DNA from: an uncultured Lachnospiraceae bacterium
GTDB lineage: Bacteria; Bacillota; Clostridia; Lachnospirales; Lachnospiraceae
DNA: 19,606 bases
Reading direction: 5' to 3'
NCBI GenBank assembly: GCA_910587155.1
Contig: CAJULA010000040.1
Span: forward strand, 1 to 19,606
The notes below the pieces were generated by a model. It made no database searches. It saw nothing but the letters and a program-made list of their open reading frames with translations, and had not been told where the DNA came from. Position 1 is the first letter of the stretch, and each line of letters begins with the position of its first letter. The translations under genes and the position numbers were made by a program. Shown here piece after piece: positions 1-8,513 of this stretch.

Positions 1-471
1 GGCTATGAGGATATGGAGGAAGACGGTGGGTATGAAGAAGAGTATGAGGACGGGGAATATGACGACATGACCTACGGAGAGGCCTATGCGGATGATGAAG
101 CCTGCGCGGAGGAGTATGAGGACGACGAAGCCTGTGCGGAGGATGGGTATGATGATGACGGGGCAAAAAACAGGGGCAGGAAGGATGCCGGCAGAAAGGC
201 ATATATTCTCCGGGAGGAGGATTACCTTGTACAGATAGATCCCAGTTACTTTGAGGATAAAGAACCGATTGAACAGCCGGCCATGGTGACCGGTTATCTG
301 GAACAGAAACTGATAGAGGAAGCGGCCAGGGCGCATGAGGTGGAATTGCGGGACGAGGAATTACAGCAGGCAGACGGTGATCTCGGCGACAAACAAAGAG
401 AGCTGGAGCAGGCCATGGCCAAACTGAATGAATTACAGAAGGAGATTGAGAGGCTGAAAGGCCGGAAATGA
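1..471 (+). CDS. Acidic repeat / coiled-coil protein, 3' part (5' end outside window)
   Basis: The reading frame is open from base 1, so the gene begins upstream of the window; the ATG at 13 is probably internal. The visible N-terminal part is extremely acidic (Asp, Glu, Tyr), with two near-identical units of the form DDEACAE(E/D), each carrying a cysteine. A short basic patch follows (about residues 52-62 counted from base 13), then a conserved-looking stretch with YLVQIDPSYF, then a Glu/Gln/Leu-rich C-terminal segment of roughly 60 residues with heptad character that should form a coiled coil and ends in lysine/arginine. No enzymatic motif is visible and I do not recognise the family. The stop overlaps the next start (ATGA at 468-471), so it is probably translationally coupled to the ABC exporter gene. 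Confidence 0.75.
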   Translation, partial: GYEDMEEDGGYEEEYEDGEYDDMTYGEAYADDEACAEEYEDDEACAEDGYDDDGAKNRGRKDAGRKAYILREEDYLVQIDPSYFEDKEPIEQPAMVTGYLEQKLIEEAARAHEVELRDEELQQADGDLGDKQRELEQAMAKLNELQKEIERLKGRK

Positions 472-2228
472 TGGAAAAGACATATACGACAAAAGAACTG
501 GGGCGGCGGTTTCTGTATTATTTCCGCCCATATCGTGCTACGCTTGCACTGGATCTGGTCTGTGCGCTGCTGACGACGCTCTGTGAGATTGCACTGCCGC
601 TTTTGATCCGGCAGATTACCAATACCGCGCTGGCAGATGTGACACTGCTGTCGGCACGGATGATTCTGGGCTCTGCGTCTGTTTATTTTCTGCTGCGGAT
701 CGTGGATTGTGTTGCCAATTATTACATGGCAAATATCGGTCATGTCATGGGTGCCAGGATTGAGACAGATATGCGCAGGGACGCTTATGCACATTTGCAG
801 CAGCTCTCCCATACTTATTTTAATAATACGAAAGTGGGACAGATCATGGGCAGGATTACCAATGATCTGTTTGACGTTACGGAATTTGCGCATCATTGTC
901 CGGAAGAGTTTTTCATCGCGGCGGTCAAGATTGCTTTTTCTTTTGCCATACTGGCAAAGATTAATGTGCCGCTGACGGTACTTGTCTTTTTGTTTGTGCC
1001 GTTAATGACCATCGTCTGTATGAAGATCAACCGTTATGTAAAAAAAGCGTTTGCCAGCCAGAGGCATCAGATTGGCGAGCTGAATGCGAGAATTGAAGAC
1101 AGTCTGCTGGGCCAGAAGGTAGTCAAAGCCTTTGCCAATGAGGAGATGGAAACTGCCAGATTCGAAAAGGGGAATCAGGAATTTCTGGAAATCAAAAAGA
1201 TGTCTTACCGGCTGATGGGGTATTTCAGTACTTCCACGCGCTTCTTTGACGGGCTGATGTATCTCACGGTACTGATCGGCGGTGGTTTTTCTCTGATGGA
1301 CGGGCGGATTCTGCCGGGTGATATGGTGGCCTATGTTCTGTACGTGACCACGTTGCTTGCGACCATACGGCGTATTATAGAGTTTGCGGAACAGTTTCAG
1401 CGGGGAATGACAGGAATTGAGCGCTTTTTGCAGATTATGGACGCTGATATCGAAATATTTGACGAACCGGATGCTGTCATATTGCAGCATCCGCAGGGGG
1501 AAATCAGCTTTCATGACGTCAGCTTTGAATATCCGGATGATCACAACCAGGTGTTTCGTAATCTGAATCTGACGATAAAAGCCGGGGAGCGGGTGGCTAT
1601 CGTGGGGCCTTCCGGCGGTGGCAAAACGACGCTCTGTAATTTGATCCCCCGCTTTTATGATGTGACAAAAGGGGACATCTGTCTTGACGGGAAAAATATC
1701 CGTTCCTATACCCTGCGGAGTCTGCGGCAAAATATTGGTGTGGTGCAGCAGGATGTGTATCTTTTTTCCGGGACTGTCTATGAAAATATTGCCTATGGCA
1801 GGCCGGGTGCCTCGCGTGAAGAAGTAGAGGAAGCTGCCGGTCGGGCCGGCGCGGACGGATTTATAAAAATGCTGAAAAACGGGTATGATACGTACGTGGG
1901 TGAACGGGGTGTGAAGCTGTCGGGCGGACAGAAGCAGCGGATCAGCATTGCCCGGGTATTTCTGAAAAATCCGCCTGTTATTCTGCTGGATGAGGCGACG
2001 TCGGCACTGGATAATGAAAGTGAATACGAGGTTGCCAGGTCGTTGGAAGAGCTGGCCAGAGGACGCACGACGCTGATCATAGCCCACAGGCTGTCCAGTA
2101 TCCGCAGCTGTGACCGGATCCTGGTGCTGACGCAGGATGGGATTGCGGAAGAGGGCAGTCATGAGACATTGATGAAAAAGAGAGGATTGTACTGCCATTT
2201 CTATGAGATGGCAAATACGTGGAAATAA
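468..2228 (+). CDS. ABC exporter, fused TMD-NBD half-transporter (MdlB/MsbA-like)
   Basis: A 586-residue type IV ABC exporter half-transporter; it should act as a dimer in the cytoplasmic membrane. Residues about 20-310 hold the hydrophobic six-helix ABC transmembrane domain. The C-terminal ATPase has Walker A GPSGGGKTT (380-388, Lys386), the LSGGQ signature (484-488), Walker B ending ILLDE (Asp508, Glu509) and the switch His540 in IAHRLS. All catalytic residues are intact and the length is normal for the family. The start ATG overlaps the upstream stop (ATGA); a second ATG follows immediately and could equally serve. The substrate cannot be read from sequence: the family includes drug, lipid and peptide exporters. 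No second half-transporter is adjacent, so a homodimer is the simplest reading. The reductase gene follows after 14 bp. Confidence 0.93.
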   Translation: MMEKTYTTKELGRRFLYYFRPYRATLALDLVCALLTTLCEIALPLLIRQITNTALADVTLLSARMILGSASVYFLLRIVDCVANYYMANIGHVMGARIETDMRRDAYAHLQQLSHTYFNNTKVGQIMGRITNDLFDVTEFAHHCPEEFFIAAVKIAFSFAILAKINVPLTVLVFLFVPLMTIVCMKINRYVKKAFASQRHQIGELNARIEDSLLGQKVVKAFANEEMETARFEKGNQEFLEIKKMSYRLMGYFSTSTRFFDGLMYLTVLIGGGFSLMDGRILPGDMVAYVLYVTTLLATIRRIIEFAEQFQRGMTGIERFLQIMDADIEIFDEPDAVILQHPQGEISFHDVSFEYPDDHNQVFRNLNLTIKAGERVAIVGPSGGGKTTLCNLIPRFYDVTKGDICLDGKNIRSYTLRSLRQNIGVVQQDVYLFSGTVYENIAYGRPGASREEVEEAAGRAGADGFIKMLKNGYDTYVGERGVKLSGGQKQRISIARVFLKNPPVILLDEATSALDNESEYEVARSLEELARGRTTLIIAHRLSSIRSCDRILVLTQDGIAEEGSHETLMKKRGLYCHFYEMANTWK

Positions 2229-2242
2229 GACGGAGGTTTGCG

Positions 2243-3778
2243 ATGGCCAGAAATCATGTGGAGGAATTCCGGGGAGATCTGCGGGAATTTCATGAGATGA
2301 CGGAGAAATTTTATGCGGGAGAGGTGACGGTGCCACAATATAAGTCCTTTTCCGGGGGCTTTGGCAGTTACGCTCAGCGCGGCGGGGAGAAGAGTATGCT
2401 CCGTCTGCGTCTGACCGGCGGGGAGATTGATAGGGAAAAACTGGCGTTTATAGCGGACTCGGTGGAAAAGTATGCGATAGACCGGGTACACCTGTCTACC
2501 TGTCAGAGTGTGCAGCTCCATGACCTGTCCAAAGAGACCGTGTGCGCTCTGATCGAGGACGCATTTGATCATGGTATTATTACGAGAGGCGGAGGCGGAG
2601 ATTATCCCAGAAATGTGATGTGCTCTCCTCTTTCCGGTGTGGAAGAGGGAGAATGTTTTGATGTAATGCCTTATGCCAGGGAAGCGGCAGACTATTGTCT
2701 GGGACTGATCCATAAGGTAAAGCTTCCGCGTAAGCTGAAAGTATGCTTTGAGAACGGTGTCAGAAACGATACGCATGCCACATTCCGGGATATGGGATTT
2801 GTGGCGGACGGATCGGGGAAATTTCTTGTCTATGTGGCCGGGGGACTGGGCAGCAATCCCAAAATGGGTGTCCAGGTGGCCGACGACGCACAGCCGTCGA
2901 AAATACTGTATTATATCAAATCCATGGTAGATATGTTTACACAGTACGGAGAATATGAAAAGCGGGCCATGTCACGGAGCCGTTATCTGCAAAATACGCT
3001 CGGCGTTGACGGTATCAGACGGGTATTTGCGGAAAAGCTGCAGGAAAATCTGGAAAAAGGCGGCCTGGATATTGATGCGGTGCAGTCTGAGATCAGCAAG
3101 GCGGCGGATGGAGAGATCAGTGACAGACGGATTATAAAGCAGAAACAGCCGGGCCTGTATGCCGTGTCTTACCATCCGTTCGGCGGCAATCCGGCGCCGG
3201 ATTTTTTCCGCAGACTTCTTGTTTTGATCCGGGATATGGAGGAAGTAAAAGTGCGCCTTACGCCGGATGAGGGGCTGTATGTGATCAATCTGACGGCCCG
3301 GGAAGCCAGGCGTGTGCTGGCAGCGACGGATGACGGAGCCATGACGGCCTTTGAACGTTCTGTCGCCTGTATCGGGGCCGCGACCTGTCAGGTGGGGATC
3401 GGCAGGTCCCAGGAATTGCTGGCGGCCTGTCTGGCACGGGTAAAAAAGGAGGGATTTGCAGACGGTGTCCTGCCTGCGATCCATATTTCCGGCTGTCCTT
3501 CTTCCTGCTCTGCGCATCAGATTGGCGCCATCGGTATGCGGGGCGGCAAGAAACCTACGCCGGAAGGGCCGAAAAATGCGTTTGCCATCTATGAAAATGG
3601 CAGTCCGGTTTTCGGTCATGAGCGGTTTGGAGAGGACCTGGCCAATATGCTGGAAGAGAATATTCCGGAGTTTCTGGTATCTCTGGGCAGGGCTGTGGAG
3701 GCGGAAGGTATGACCTATGAGCAGTTCAGAGAGGCGTACCCGCAGAGGGTGAGAGAAATTGCGGCACAGTTTGCGTAA
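2243..3778 (+). CDS. Nitrite/sulfite reductase, siroheme and [4Fe-4S] type
   Basis: A 511-residue protein of the NIR/SIR ferredoxin-dependent reductase family. The cofactor cysteines are plain: Cys376-x5-Cys382 (in CIGAATC) and Cys418-x3-Cys422 (in GCPSSC), the arrangement that holds the [4Fe-4S] cluster bridged to siroheme. The N-terminal ferredoxin-like half-domain and siroheme-binding part (about 20-240) includes the stretch STCQSVQLHDL, and a second half-domain lies at about 300-365. Known members carry out six-electron reduction of nitrite or sulfite to ammonia or sulfide in the cytoplasm; sequence alone does not decide which. The start at 2243 is chosen because CGGAGG (2231-2236) lies 6 nt upstream. 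An in-frame ATG at 2219 would overlap the exporter gene and lacks that spacing. No siroheme-biosynthesis or transport gene is adjacent. Confidence 0.9.
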   Translation: MARNHVEEFRGDLREFHEMTEKFYAGEVTVPQYKSFSGGFGSYAQRGGEKSMLRLRLTGGEIDREKLAFIADSVEKYAIDRVHLSTCQSVQLHDLSKETVCALIEDAFDHGIITRGGGGDYPRNVMCSPLSGVEEGECFDVMPYAREAADYCLGLIHKVKLPRKLKVCFENGVRNDTHATFRDMGFVADGSGKFLVYVAGGLGSNPKMGVQVADDAQPSKILYYIKSMVDMFTQYGEYEKRAMSRSRYLQNTLGVDGIRRVFAEKLQENLEKGGLDIDAVQSEISKAADGEISDRRIIKQKQPGLYAVSYHPFGGNPAPDFFRRLLVLIRDMEEVKVRLTPDEGLYVINLTAREARRVLAATDDGAMTAFERSVACIGAATCQVGIGRSQELLAACLARVKKEGFADGVLPAIHISGCPSSCSAHQIGAIGMRGGKKPTPEGPKNAFAIYENGSPVFGHERFGEDLANMLEENIPEFLVSLGRAVEAEGMTYEQFREAYPQRVREIAAQFA

Positions 3779-3822
3779 AATTCCGGTTGTGCATCATCCG
3801 GCAGAAGAGCGGGAGATTGGCG

Positions 3823-4731
3823 ATGAAGATTGAGAGGCTGGCAGGAATACTGGCGATTCTTCTCCGGCAGGAAAAGGTGACGGCTCCTTATCTGGCAAAG
3901 GTGTTTGAGGTATCCCGGCGGACTATAAACCGGGATGTCGAAACACTCTGTATGGCAGGGATACCGCTTGTGACAGAGCGGGGAGCAGGCGGAGGGATTT
4001 CCATTATGGAAGGATACCGGATCGACCGCACTCTGTTTTGCACCACGGAAATGCAGGCAATTCTGGCCGGTCTGCGCAGTCTTGACAGTGTCAGCAAAAC
4101 GAACCGCTACGCCTGCCTGATGGAAAAGCTGTCTGTGGGATCATCGGATATGACAGCGGGAGACTGTCATATCCTGATTGATCTTTCCGCCTGGCAGAAA
4201 GAGATTCTGGCGCCAAAGATCGAGCAGATACATCATGCCATCCTGACAGGCAGAGAAATATCCTTTACCTATATTGCTCCCAAAGGAGAATCCCGGCGGA
4301 CGGCAGAGCCTTATTATCTGCTCTTTCAGTGGTCTGACTGGTATGTCTGGGCCCGGTGCCTGCGGCGGCAGGATTTTCGGCTGTTTAAGCTGGGGCGGAT
4401 GGTGGCGATAGAGATGGGAGAGACTTTTGAAAAGTGCTCTGCCCCTTTGCCGGATCTGTCTGCGGAAAGGGTGTTTCCACCGGTATACCGGGTAAAAGCA
4501 CGGATTGATTGCCGGTTTAAATGGCGGCTGCTCGAAGAATACGGCCCGGATTCTTTCGTGGACGGGCCGGACGGCTCTCTGCTTTTTTCTTTTGATTTCA
4601 CTGACAGAGAAACGATCATTCGCTGGATTGCCTCTTTCGGGGACGGGGCGGAACTTCTGGAGCCTGCCTGGATGCGCAGGGACGTGGCGGCGTTTGCAGA
4701 AAATATCCTGAAAAAATACAGAGAATCATGA
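3823..4731 (+). CDS. HTH-WYL domain transcriptional regulator (YafY-like)
   Basis: A 302-residue regulator. The N-terminal winged helix-turn-helix (about 1-60) contains SRRTINRDVETL, the DeoR/HTH_11-like recognition helix, followed by the glycine-rich wing GAGGG. The C-terminal WYL domain (about 135-215) carries WYVWARC and a downstream FRLFKLGRM, matching the usual WYL core with Val in place of Leu. WYL domains are thought to bind nucleic acids or small ligands and tune the HTH. The start at 3823 is preceded by GGGAG with 7-nt spacing; an upstream in-frame ATG at 3787 lacks such a site. The gene lies 44 bp after the reductase gene on the same strand and 69 bp before the VOC gene, so it may control this run; targets are not visible. 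Confidence 0.9.
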   Translation: MKIERLAGILAILLRQEKVTAPYLAKVFEVSRRTINRDVETLCMAGIPLVTERGAGGGISIMEGYRIDRTLFCTTEMQAILAGLRSLDSVSKTNRYACLMEKLSVGSSDMTAGDCHILIDLSAWQKEILAPKIEQIHHAILTGREISFTYIAPKGESRRTAEPYYLLFQWSDWYVWARCLRRQDFRLFKLGRMVAIEMGETFEKCSAPLPDLSAERVFPPVYRVKARIDCRFKWRLLEEYGPDSFVDGPDGSLLFSFDFTDRETIIRWIASFGDGAELLEPAWMRRDVAAFAENILKKYRES

Positions 4732-4800
4732 CAGACAGCTGTCGTGTTTCTTGTGGTAAAATGGATCAAAGAAAACGTCACAGAACAGGAGGAAGTGCAG

Positions 4801-5190
4801 ATGAAACTGGAAGGGTTTGGAATTTTTGTCAGTGACATGGCGGCTATGATCCGTTTTTACCGGGATGTGCTGAGCTTTGAGATTAAGGAAGCGGAAGACA
4901 CAAAAAATGTATACCTGGAGAAGGATGGTACTTTGTTTCTGATGTTTGGCCGTGCGGATCTCGAAGCAATGACCGGAAGGAGACTGGCATATGCGCCGGA
5001 AATCAGCGGGCATTTTGAGATTGCGCTTGGCGTGGAAAACTATGCCGCGGTGGATAAAACCTATGCGGATATTCTGGCAGGCGGCGGACGGTCCGTGATG
5101 CCTCCGGCCACACAGCCATGGGGACAGCGTACCTGCTATATCGCTGATCCGGAGGGAAATCTGGTGGAAATCGGATCATTTGTAAAGTGA
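4801..5190 (+). CDS. VOC-family (glyoxalase/bleomycin-resistance fold) protein
   Basis: A 129-residue protein with one vicinal-oxygen-chelate module: it opens with a beta strand and FVSDMAAMIRFYRDVLSFE, typical of the first beta-alpha-beta-beta-beta unit, and closes with YIADPEGNLVEIGSF, the characteristic C-terminal Asp-Pro-(Glu/Asp)-Gly-Asn-x-(Val/Ile)-Glu strand whose Glu is a metal ligand in many members. Family roles include metallo-isomerases, dioxygenases and drug-binding proteins, so the substrate is unknown. AGGAGG with 8-nt spacing fixes the start at 4801; the ORF also extends to an ATG at 4744, which lacks a good site. It is the last gene of the co-directional run and is followed by a hairpin. 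Confidence 0.85.
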   Translation: MKLEGFGIFVSDMAAMIRFYRDVLSFEIKEAEDTKNVYLEKDGTLFLMFGRADLEAMTGRRLAYAPEISGHFEIALGVENYAAVDKTYADILAGGGRSVMPPATQPWGQRTCYIADPEGNLVEIGSFVK

Positions 5191-5205
5191 TAGGGAACAA
5201 TTCGG

Positions 5206-5231
5206 GGGCAGCGCAGCTACAGGCGCTGTCC
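5206..5231 (+). terminator. Likely terminator hairpin after the VOC gene
   Basis: CAGCGC (5209-5214) pairs with GCGCTG (5223-5228) across an 8-nt loop; the stem extends by a G-T pair and two G-C pairs to 5206/5231. A pyrimidine-rich but interrupted T tract follows. It begins 15 bp after the VOC stop. Confidence 0.55.
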
Positions 5232-5244
5232 TTTCTGCGTCTTT

Positions 5245-5366
5245 AGGAAGTGCTGATTAAATCAGCACTTCCTCAGAGTCTCCGGCGGATGCGCACGGAT
5301 TTGCAAAGGAAAATGCTGCTTCACTGCGCAAATCCGGCGCAGGAAACGCTTTCATCAGCGTTTCCT
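5245..5366. repeat. Compound intergenic palindromic element (REP/MITE-like)
   Basis: Three nested inverted repeats lie end to end. The first is a perfect 13-bp palindrome arm pair (5245-5257 and 5261-5273). The middle one pairs GGATTTGC with GCAAATCC and extends on both sides through TGCGC/GCGCA with one bulge (about 5288-5340). The third is a perfect 10-bp pair (5341-5350 and 5357-5366). The two outer ends are inverted versions of each other (AGGAAGTGCTGAT at the left; the right end read on the other strand is AGGAAACGCTGAT, 11 of 13 identical), so the unit has terminal inverted repeats like a small non-autonomous element or REP cluster. No coding sequence is seen in it. A related core (TTTCATCAG followed by C/T and G) recurs near 19586. 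Confidence 0.6.
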
Positions 5367-5383
5367 TTACAGGCAAATTTCTC

Positions 5384-5412
5384 TTCCCAGCCTGCGCAAT
5401 CAATGATATACT
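5384..5412 (+). promoter_or_regulatory. Extended -10 promoter for the lipoprotein pair
   Basis: TATACT at 5407-5412 is preceded by TGA, giving the extended -10 form TGnTATACT. TTCCCA (5384-5389) sits 17 bp upstream as a weak -35. It lies 63 bp before the BMP-like start. A small ATAAT/ATTAT palindrome just downstream could be an operator, but this is only suggestive. Confidence 0.55.
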
Positions 5413-5475
5413 GTTACCATAATAATCCAATTATCCATACAATGGAATGTTGCCACAGAAGGCGGAGGACAGTGT

Positions 5476-6792
5476 ATGAGGAAAAGAAGCGTATGCGGCA
5501 TGGCCTGTCTGTTGCTGACGGGGGTGCTGGCCGGATGCGGGGCTGTCGGTGGGCGGCAGGAGCAGACGACAGACCGGGCAGGGGCGTGGACGGAATCGGA
5601 GACGCAGAGCGTGGTGTTGCCGGAGAGAATCTGGCCGGAAGAAGAAAAAAGCGAAGAGATGGAAATGACAGAGGCGGCGACGACAAAAGAAGCTGTCGGT
5701 GAGATATGGCTGTGGCAGGCTAAACCGCAGCCGCCGAAGAAAGATCCGCTGGAAGCACTGCTGGATGACCCTTACGGAGACTATCAGGAAGAAGGCGGTG
5801 AGATTGCTTTTGTGGCGGACGGTCCCGTGATGGACGGCGGTTATAATGAAGCGATTTATAAAGGAATCAGGATGTATGCGCTGGCCGCCGGCATTTCTTT
5901 TTCCTACTATAGTACGGATGCTGCCGTGGCAGATATGGCAGGCGGATTTCAGGAAGTGGTCAGGCGGGCAGTACGGGGCGGTGCCAACGTGATTGTCTGT
6001 TCGGGATATGACTTTCAGGAAGCGGTGGGTACGATGCAGGAAACATGCCCGGATGTTTCTTTTCTGCTGATTGACGGTGTGCCGCTCAGTGAAGACGGTG
6101 AGCATGTTGCCATCAGGGACAATGTACATTGTGTTGCCTTTCATGAAGAGCAGGCAGGGTATCTGGCCGGGTACATGGCGGTGCTGGAAGGATATCGCCG
6201 TTTCGGATTTATCGGCGGCCGGGAAGTGGATTCGGTACTCCGGTACGGCTACGGCTATCTGCAGGGAATTGATGATGCGGCAATGGAGATGGCACTGACA
6301 GATGTGGAAGTGAACTATCGGTATGCGGAAACCTTCCAGCCCTCTGAGGAGATCAGGGAGATGATACAGGGATGGTTTGAGGAAGGGACGGAAATTATCT
6401 TTGTCTGCGGCGGTTCCCTGTACCGGCCGGCTGTGGAAGCGGCGGACAGCACCGACGGCCGTCTGATCGGTGTGGATATGGATCAGAATCAGCTGTCGGA
6501 CTGTTTCCTGACCAGTGCGGTAAAAGGGCTGGATGATGCGGTGATTATTTCCCTTGATGACTACTATGCTTCCGGGAAAAAATGGTCGGAAGAATTTGCG
6601 GGTAAGCTGACATGGTATGGTGTGGAGAATCATTGTGCGGGAATTCCCACTTTCGGTACGGCGTGGAGATTTGAGCATGTGACAATGGAAACTTATTATG
6701 AAATTTATAAACGGATGAAACGGGGAGAGATATCCGTGTCGGATAAAACTGACGTGCGGCCTTCGATATCTGTTGCGGTGGAATATTTTTGA
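5476..6792 (+). CDS. BMP/PnrA-like substrate-binding lipoprotein
   Basis: A 438-residue predicted lipoprotein. Basic and hydrophobic residues 2-20 end in the lipobox LAGC with Cys21. A Glu/Thr-rich, probably disordered linker of about 90 residues follows. The rest fits the BMP family (PnrA-like periplasmic binding fold): EIAFVADGPVMDGGYNEA at the first strand, then GANVIVCSGYDFQEAV, EEQAGYLAGYMA, FGFIGG and LIGVDMDQNQ in family order. BMP proteins usually bind nucleosides for an ABC importer. Here no permease or ATPase gene is adjacent; the partner is another lipoprotein gene starting 17 nt after this stop. GGAGG with 7-nt spacing supports the start. A sensory or orphan receptor role is possible, and the ligand is unknown. 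Confidence 0.85.
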   Translation: MRKRSVCGMACLLLTGVLAGCGAVGGRQEQTTDRAGAWTESETQSVVLPERIWPEEEKSEEMEMTEAATTKEAVGEIWLWQAKPQPPKKDPLEALLDDPYGDYQEEGGEIAFVADGPVMDGGYNEAIYKGIRMYALAAGISFSYYSTDAAVADMAGGFQEVVRRAVRGGANVIVCSGYDFQEAVGTMQETCPDVSFLLIDGVPLSEDGEHVAIRDNVHCVAFHEEQAGYLAGYMAVLEGYRRFGFIGGREVDSVLRYGYGYLQGIDDAAMEMALTDVEVNYRYAETFQPSEEIREMIQGWFEEGTEIIFVCGGSLYRPAVEAADSTDGRLIGVDMDQNQLSDCFLTSAVKGLDDAVIISLDDYYASGKKWSEEFAGKLTWYGVENHCAGIPTFGTAWRFEHVTMETYYEIYKRMKRGEISVSDKTDVRPSISVAVEYF

Positions 6793-6809
6793 TACAGGAG
6801 GATAAAAGG

Positions 6810-8513
6810 TTGCACGGGAAAGTTATAATGGCGGGGAGGCGGCTGCTGTCGCTTACCGCCATGATCATGCTGCTTGTCATTCTGTATGGCTGTGGCAGGT
6901 ATAAGCCGGTGTCCGCGGATGCAGGACGCATGGGAGAGGCAGCTTCCGGTCAGGAGGAGATTGCCAGGGGGAAGATACGCACAGCGGTGGAGATGCTGGA
7001 GACACATACATCAAAGATGGAGCTCTTTTATGACAGGGAGTCCGGTCTGCTGGTCTGCTTTCTGTCAATGCCGCGGATACCCAAAAGCGATGACGGCAAT
7101 CTCTATCTGTTTGCAGAGGAATGTTATGAAGATACGGAGAAGCTGACAGGTGAGCCGGTGGCGGTGGGAACAAAAGAGAAAGTATGCAGGCTCTCTTTTC
7201 CCTGTGAGGAGGGATATCTGTTCTGCCGGTTTGTTCCGGCGCTCCTTATTGATGGAGACTATGTGCCAATGAGAGAGGGACTTTGCCTGTCGAATCCACA
7301 GGATATGGCAGAGAATCAGGACGCCTATCCGCAGCCGGAATCCAAGAAAGGGCTTTTGCTCGATCCCGCCATGCTGTATACAGAGGAGACGGCGCAGCTG
7401 GGGATTAAGCACGCGATTTACAATATCCCTCTGTCTCTGATCATGGGTGAGACGACGAATGATCTTTGTCCTACGGTAGAATATATGTATCAGGGCACCT
7501 GTTATCATTTTAACGGAGCGGAGCTGTTTGCCTATGATACGCTGTTTACTTATCTGACGGATATGGGGATGTGCAATACGGCCATTATCCTGAATGACTG
7601 GAATGAAGAGCATCTGGAGATGATACATCCGCAGGCCCGGAATGAGGAGAGCGGCGCCTATTATTACATGTTCAATACGGCGGATGAGGAAGGGACCAGG
7701 GCGCTGGAGGCGACGGCCAGTTTTCTGGCGGAGCGCTATTCCAGCGGAGAGCATGGGATGGTACACAGCTGGGTGATCGCCAATGAGATCAATCAGCATC
7801 ATCTCTGGAACTATATGGAGACAGAAAACCTGGATTACTATGCGGAAGAATTTGAAAAGGCGTTCCGGATCTTTTATCAGGCCATTAAGAGCTGCTATGC
7901 CGGCGCCAGAGTATATTACAGCATTGATCATGACTGGAACAGCAATGAGGGGGACAACAGCCATTATTTTAACGCCAGAGATCTGATCGGTGCGTTTGAC
8001 CAGGCGGCAAAGGTTCACGGAAACTATGACTGGGGAATCGCCATACACCCGTATCCCAATCCGCTGACCCGTGTGAATTACTGGTCGCAGGAATATGATA
8101 AGACGATGGATGCGGATGTGCTGACAATCATGAATCTCAGTGCCGTGACGGACTTTTTCCGGCAGGAAGCGTATCTTGATACAGCGGGCGAGGTCAGAAG
8201 CATCGCCATCACGGAGCTGGGCTTTTCTTCCGGGGCGGGAGAAAAGCTGCAGGCTGCTGCTTATGCCTACTGTTATTATATCGCGGAGGCCAATCCTGAT
8301 ATCGACGCCCTGATTCTCAACCGGCAGACAGATGCGCCGGAGGAGATGAGACAGGGGCTGGCTTTTGGCATATACGGATATGATCACTCGGAAAAATATG
8401 TACAGGAGATATTCCGGTGGATCGACACAAAGGACGGAAGGAAATATACGGACTTTATGCTTAACATATTGGGGGCGGACAGCCTGGAAGAGGCTCTTTC
8501 CTGGGCGGCGTGA
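6810..8513 (+). CDS. DUF5722-type lipoprotein, glycosidase-like TIM barrel
   Basis: A 567-residue protein with a signal peptide ending in lipobox LYGC (Cys28). The start is taken as TTG at 6810 because AGGAGG (6796-6801) lies 8 nt upstream; an ATG at 6828 has no ribosome site. A beta-rich N-terminal domain of about 180 residues is followed by a barrel-like domain that I match to DUF5722, on overall resemblance rather than a search. Two motifs resemble the catalytic glutamates of clan A glycoside hydrolases: Glu326 in VIANEINQ (after a strand, as in NEP-type acid/base motifs) and Glu469 in IAITELGFSS (nucleophile-like). That is inference from motif spacing; no activity is known to me for this domain. 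It follows the BMP-like gene by 17 nt, almost certainly in one operon. Confidence 0.75.
   Translation: MHGKVIMAGRRLLSLTAMIMLLVILYGCGRYKPVSADAGRMGEAASGQEEIARGKIRTAVEMLETHTSKMELFYDRESGLLVCFLSMPRIPKSDDGNLYLFAEECYEDTEKLTGEPVAVGTKEKVCRLSFPCEEGYLFCRFVPALLIDGDYVPMREGLCLSNPQDMAENQDAYPQPESKKGLLLDPAMLYTEETAQLGIKHAIYNIPLSLIMGETTNDLCPTVEYMYQGTCYHFNGAELFAYDTLFTYLTDMGMCNTAIILNDWNEEHLEMIHPQARNEESGAYYYMFNTADEEGTRALEATASFLAERYSSGEHGMVHSWVIANEINQHHLWNYMETENLDYYAEEFEKAFRIFYQAIKSCYAGARVYYSIDHDWNSNEGDNSHYFNARDLIGAFDQAAKVHGNYDWGIAIHPYPNPLTRVNYWSQEYDKTMDADVLTIMNLSAVTDFFRQEAYLDTAGEVRSIAITELGFSSGAGEKLQAAAYAYCYYIAEANPDIDALILNRQTDAPEEMRQGLAFGIYGYDHSEKYVQEIFRWIDTKDGRKYTDFMLNILGADSLEEALSWAA

Noticed and set aside
1002..2336. 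Long minus-strand ORF of 444 codons
   Set aside because: It is antisense to the ABC exporter, has no protein family features and is explained by codon bias of the opposite strand.
5250..5702. Plus-strand ORF of 150 codons before the BMP-like gene
   Set aside because: It runs through the palindromic repeat and into another frame of the BMP-like gene; no ribosome site.
5431..6678. Long minus-strand ORF of 415 codons
   Set aside because: Antisense shadow of the BMP-like gene; no ribosome site and no recognisable domain.
7065..8387. Long minus-strand ORF of 440 codons
   Set aside because: Antisense shadow of the DUF5722 gene.
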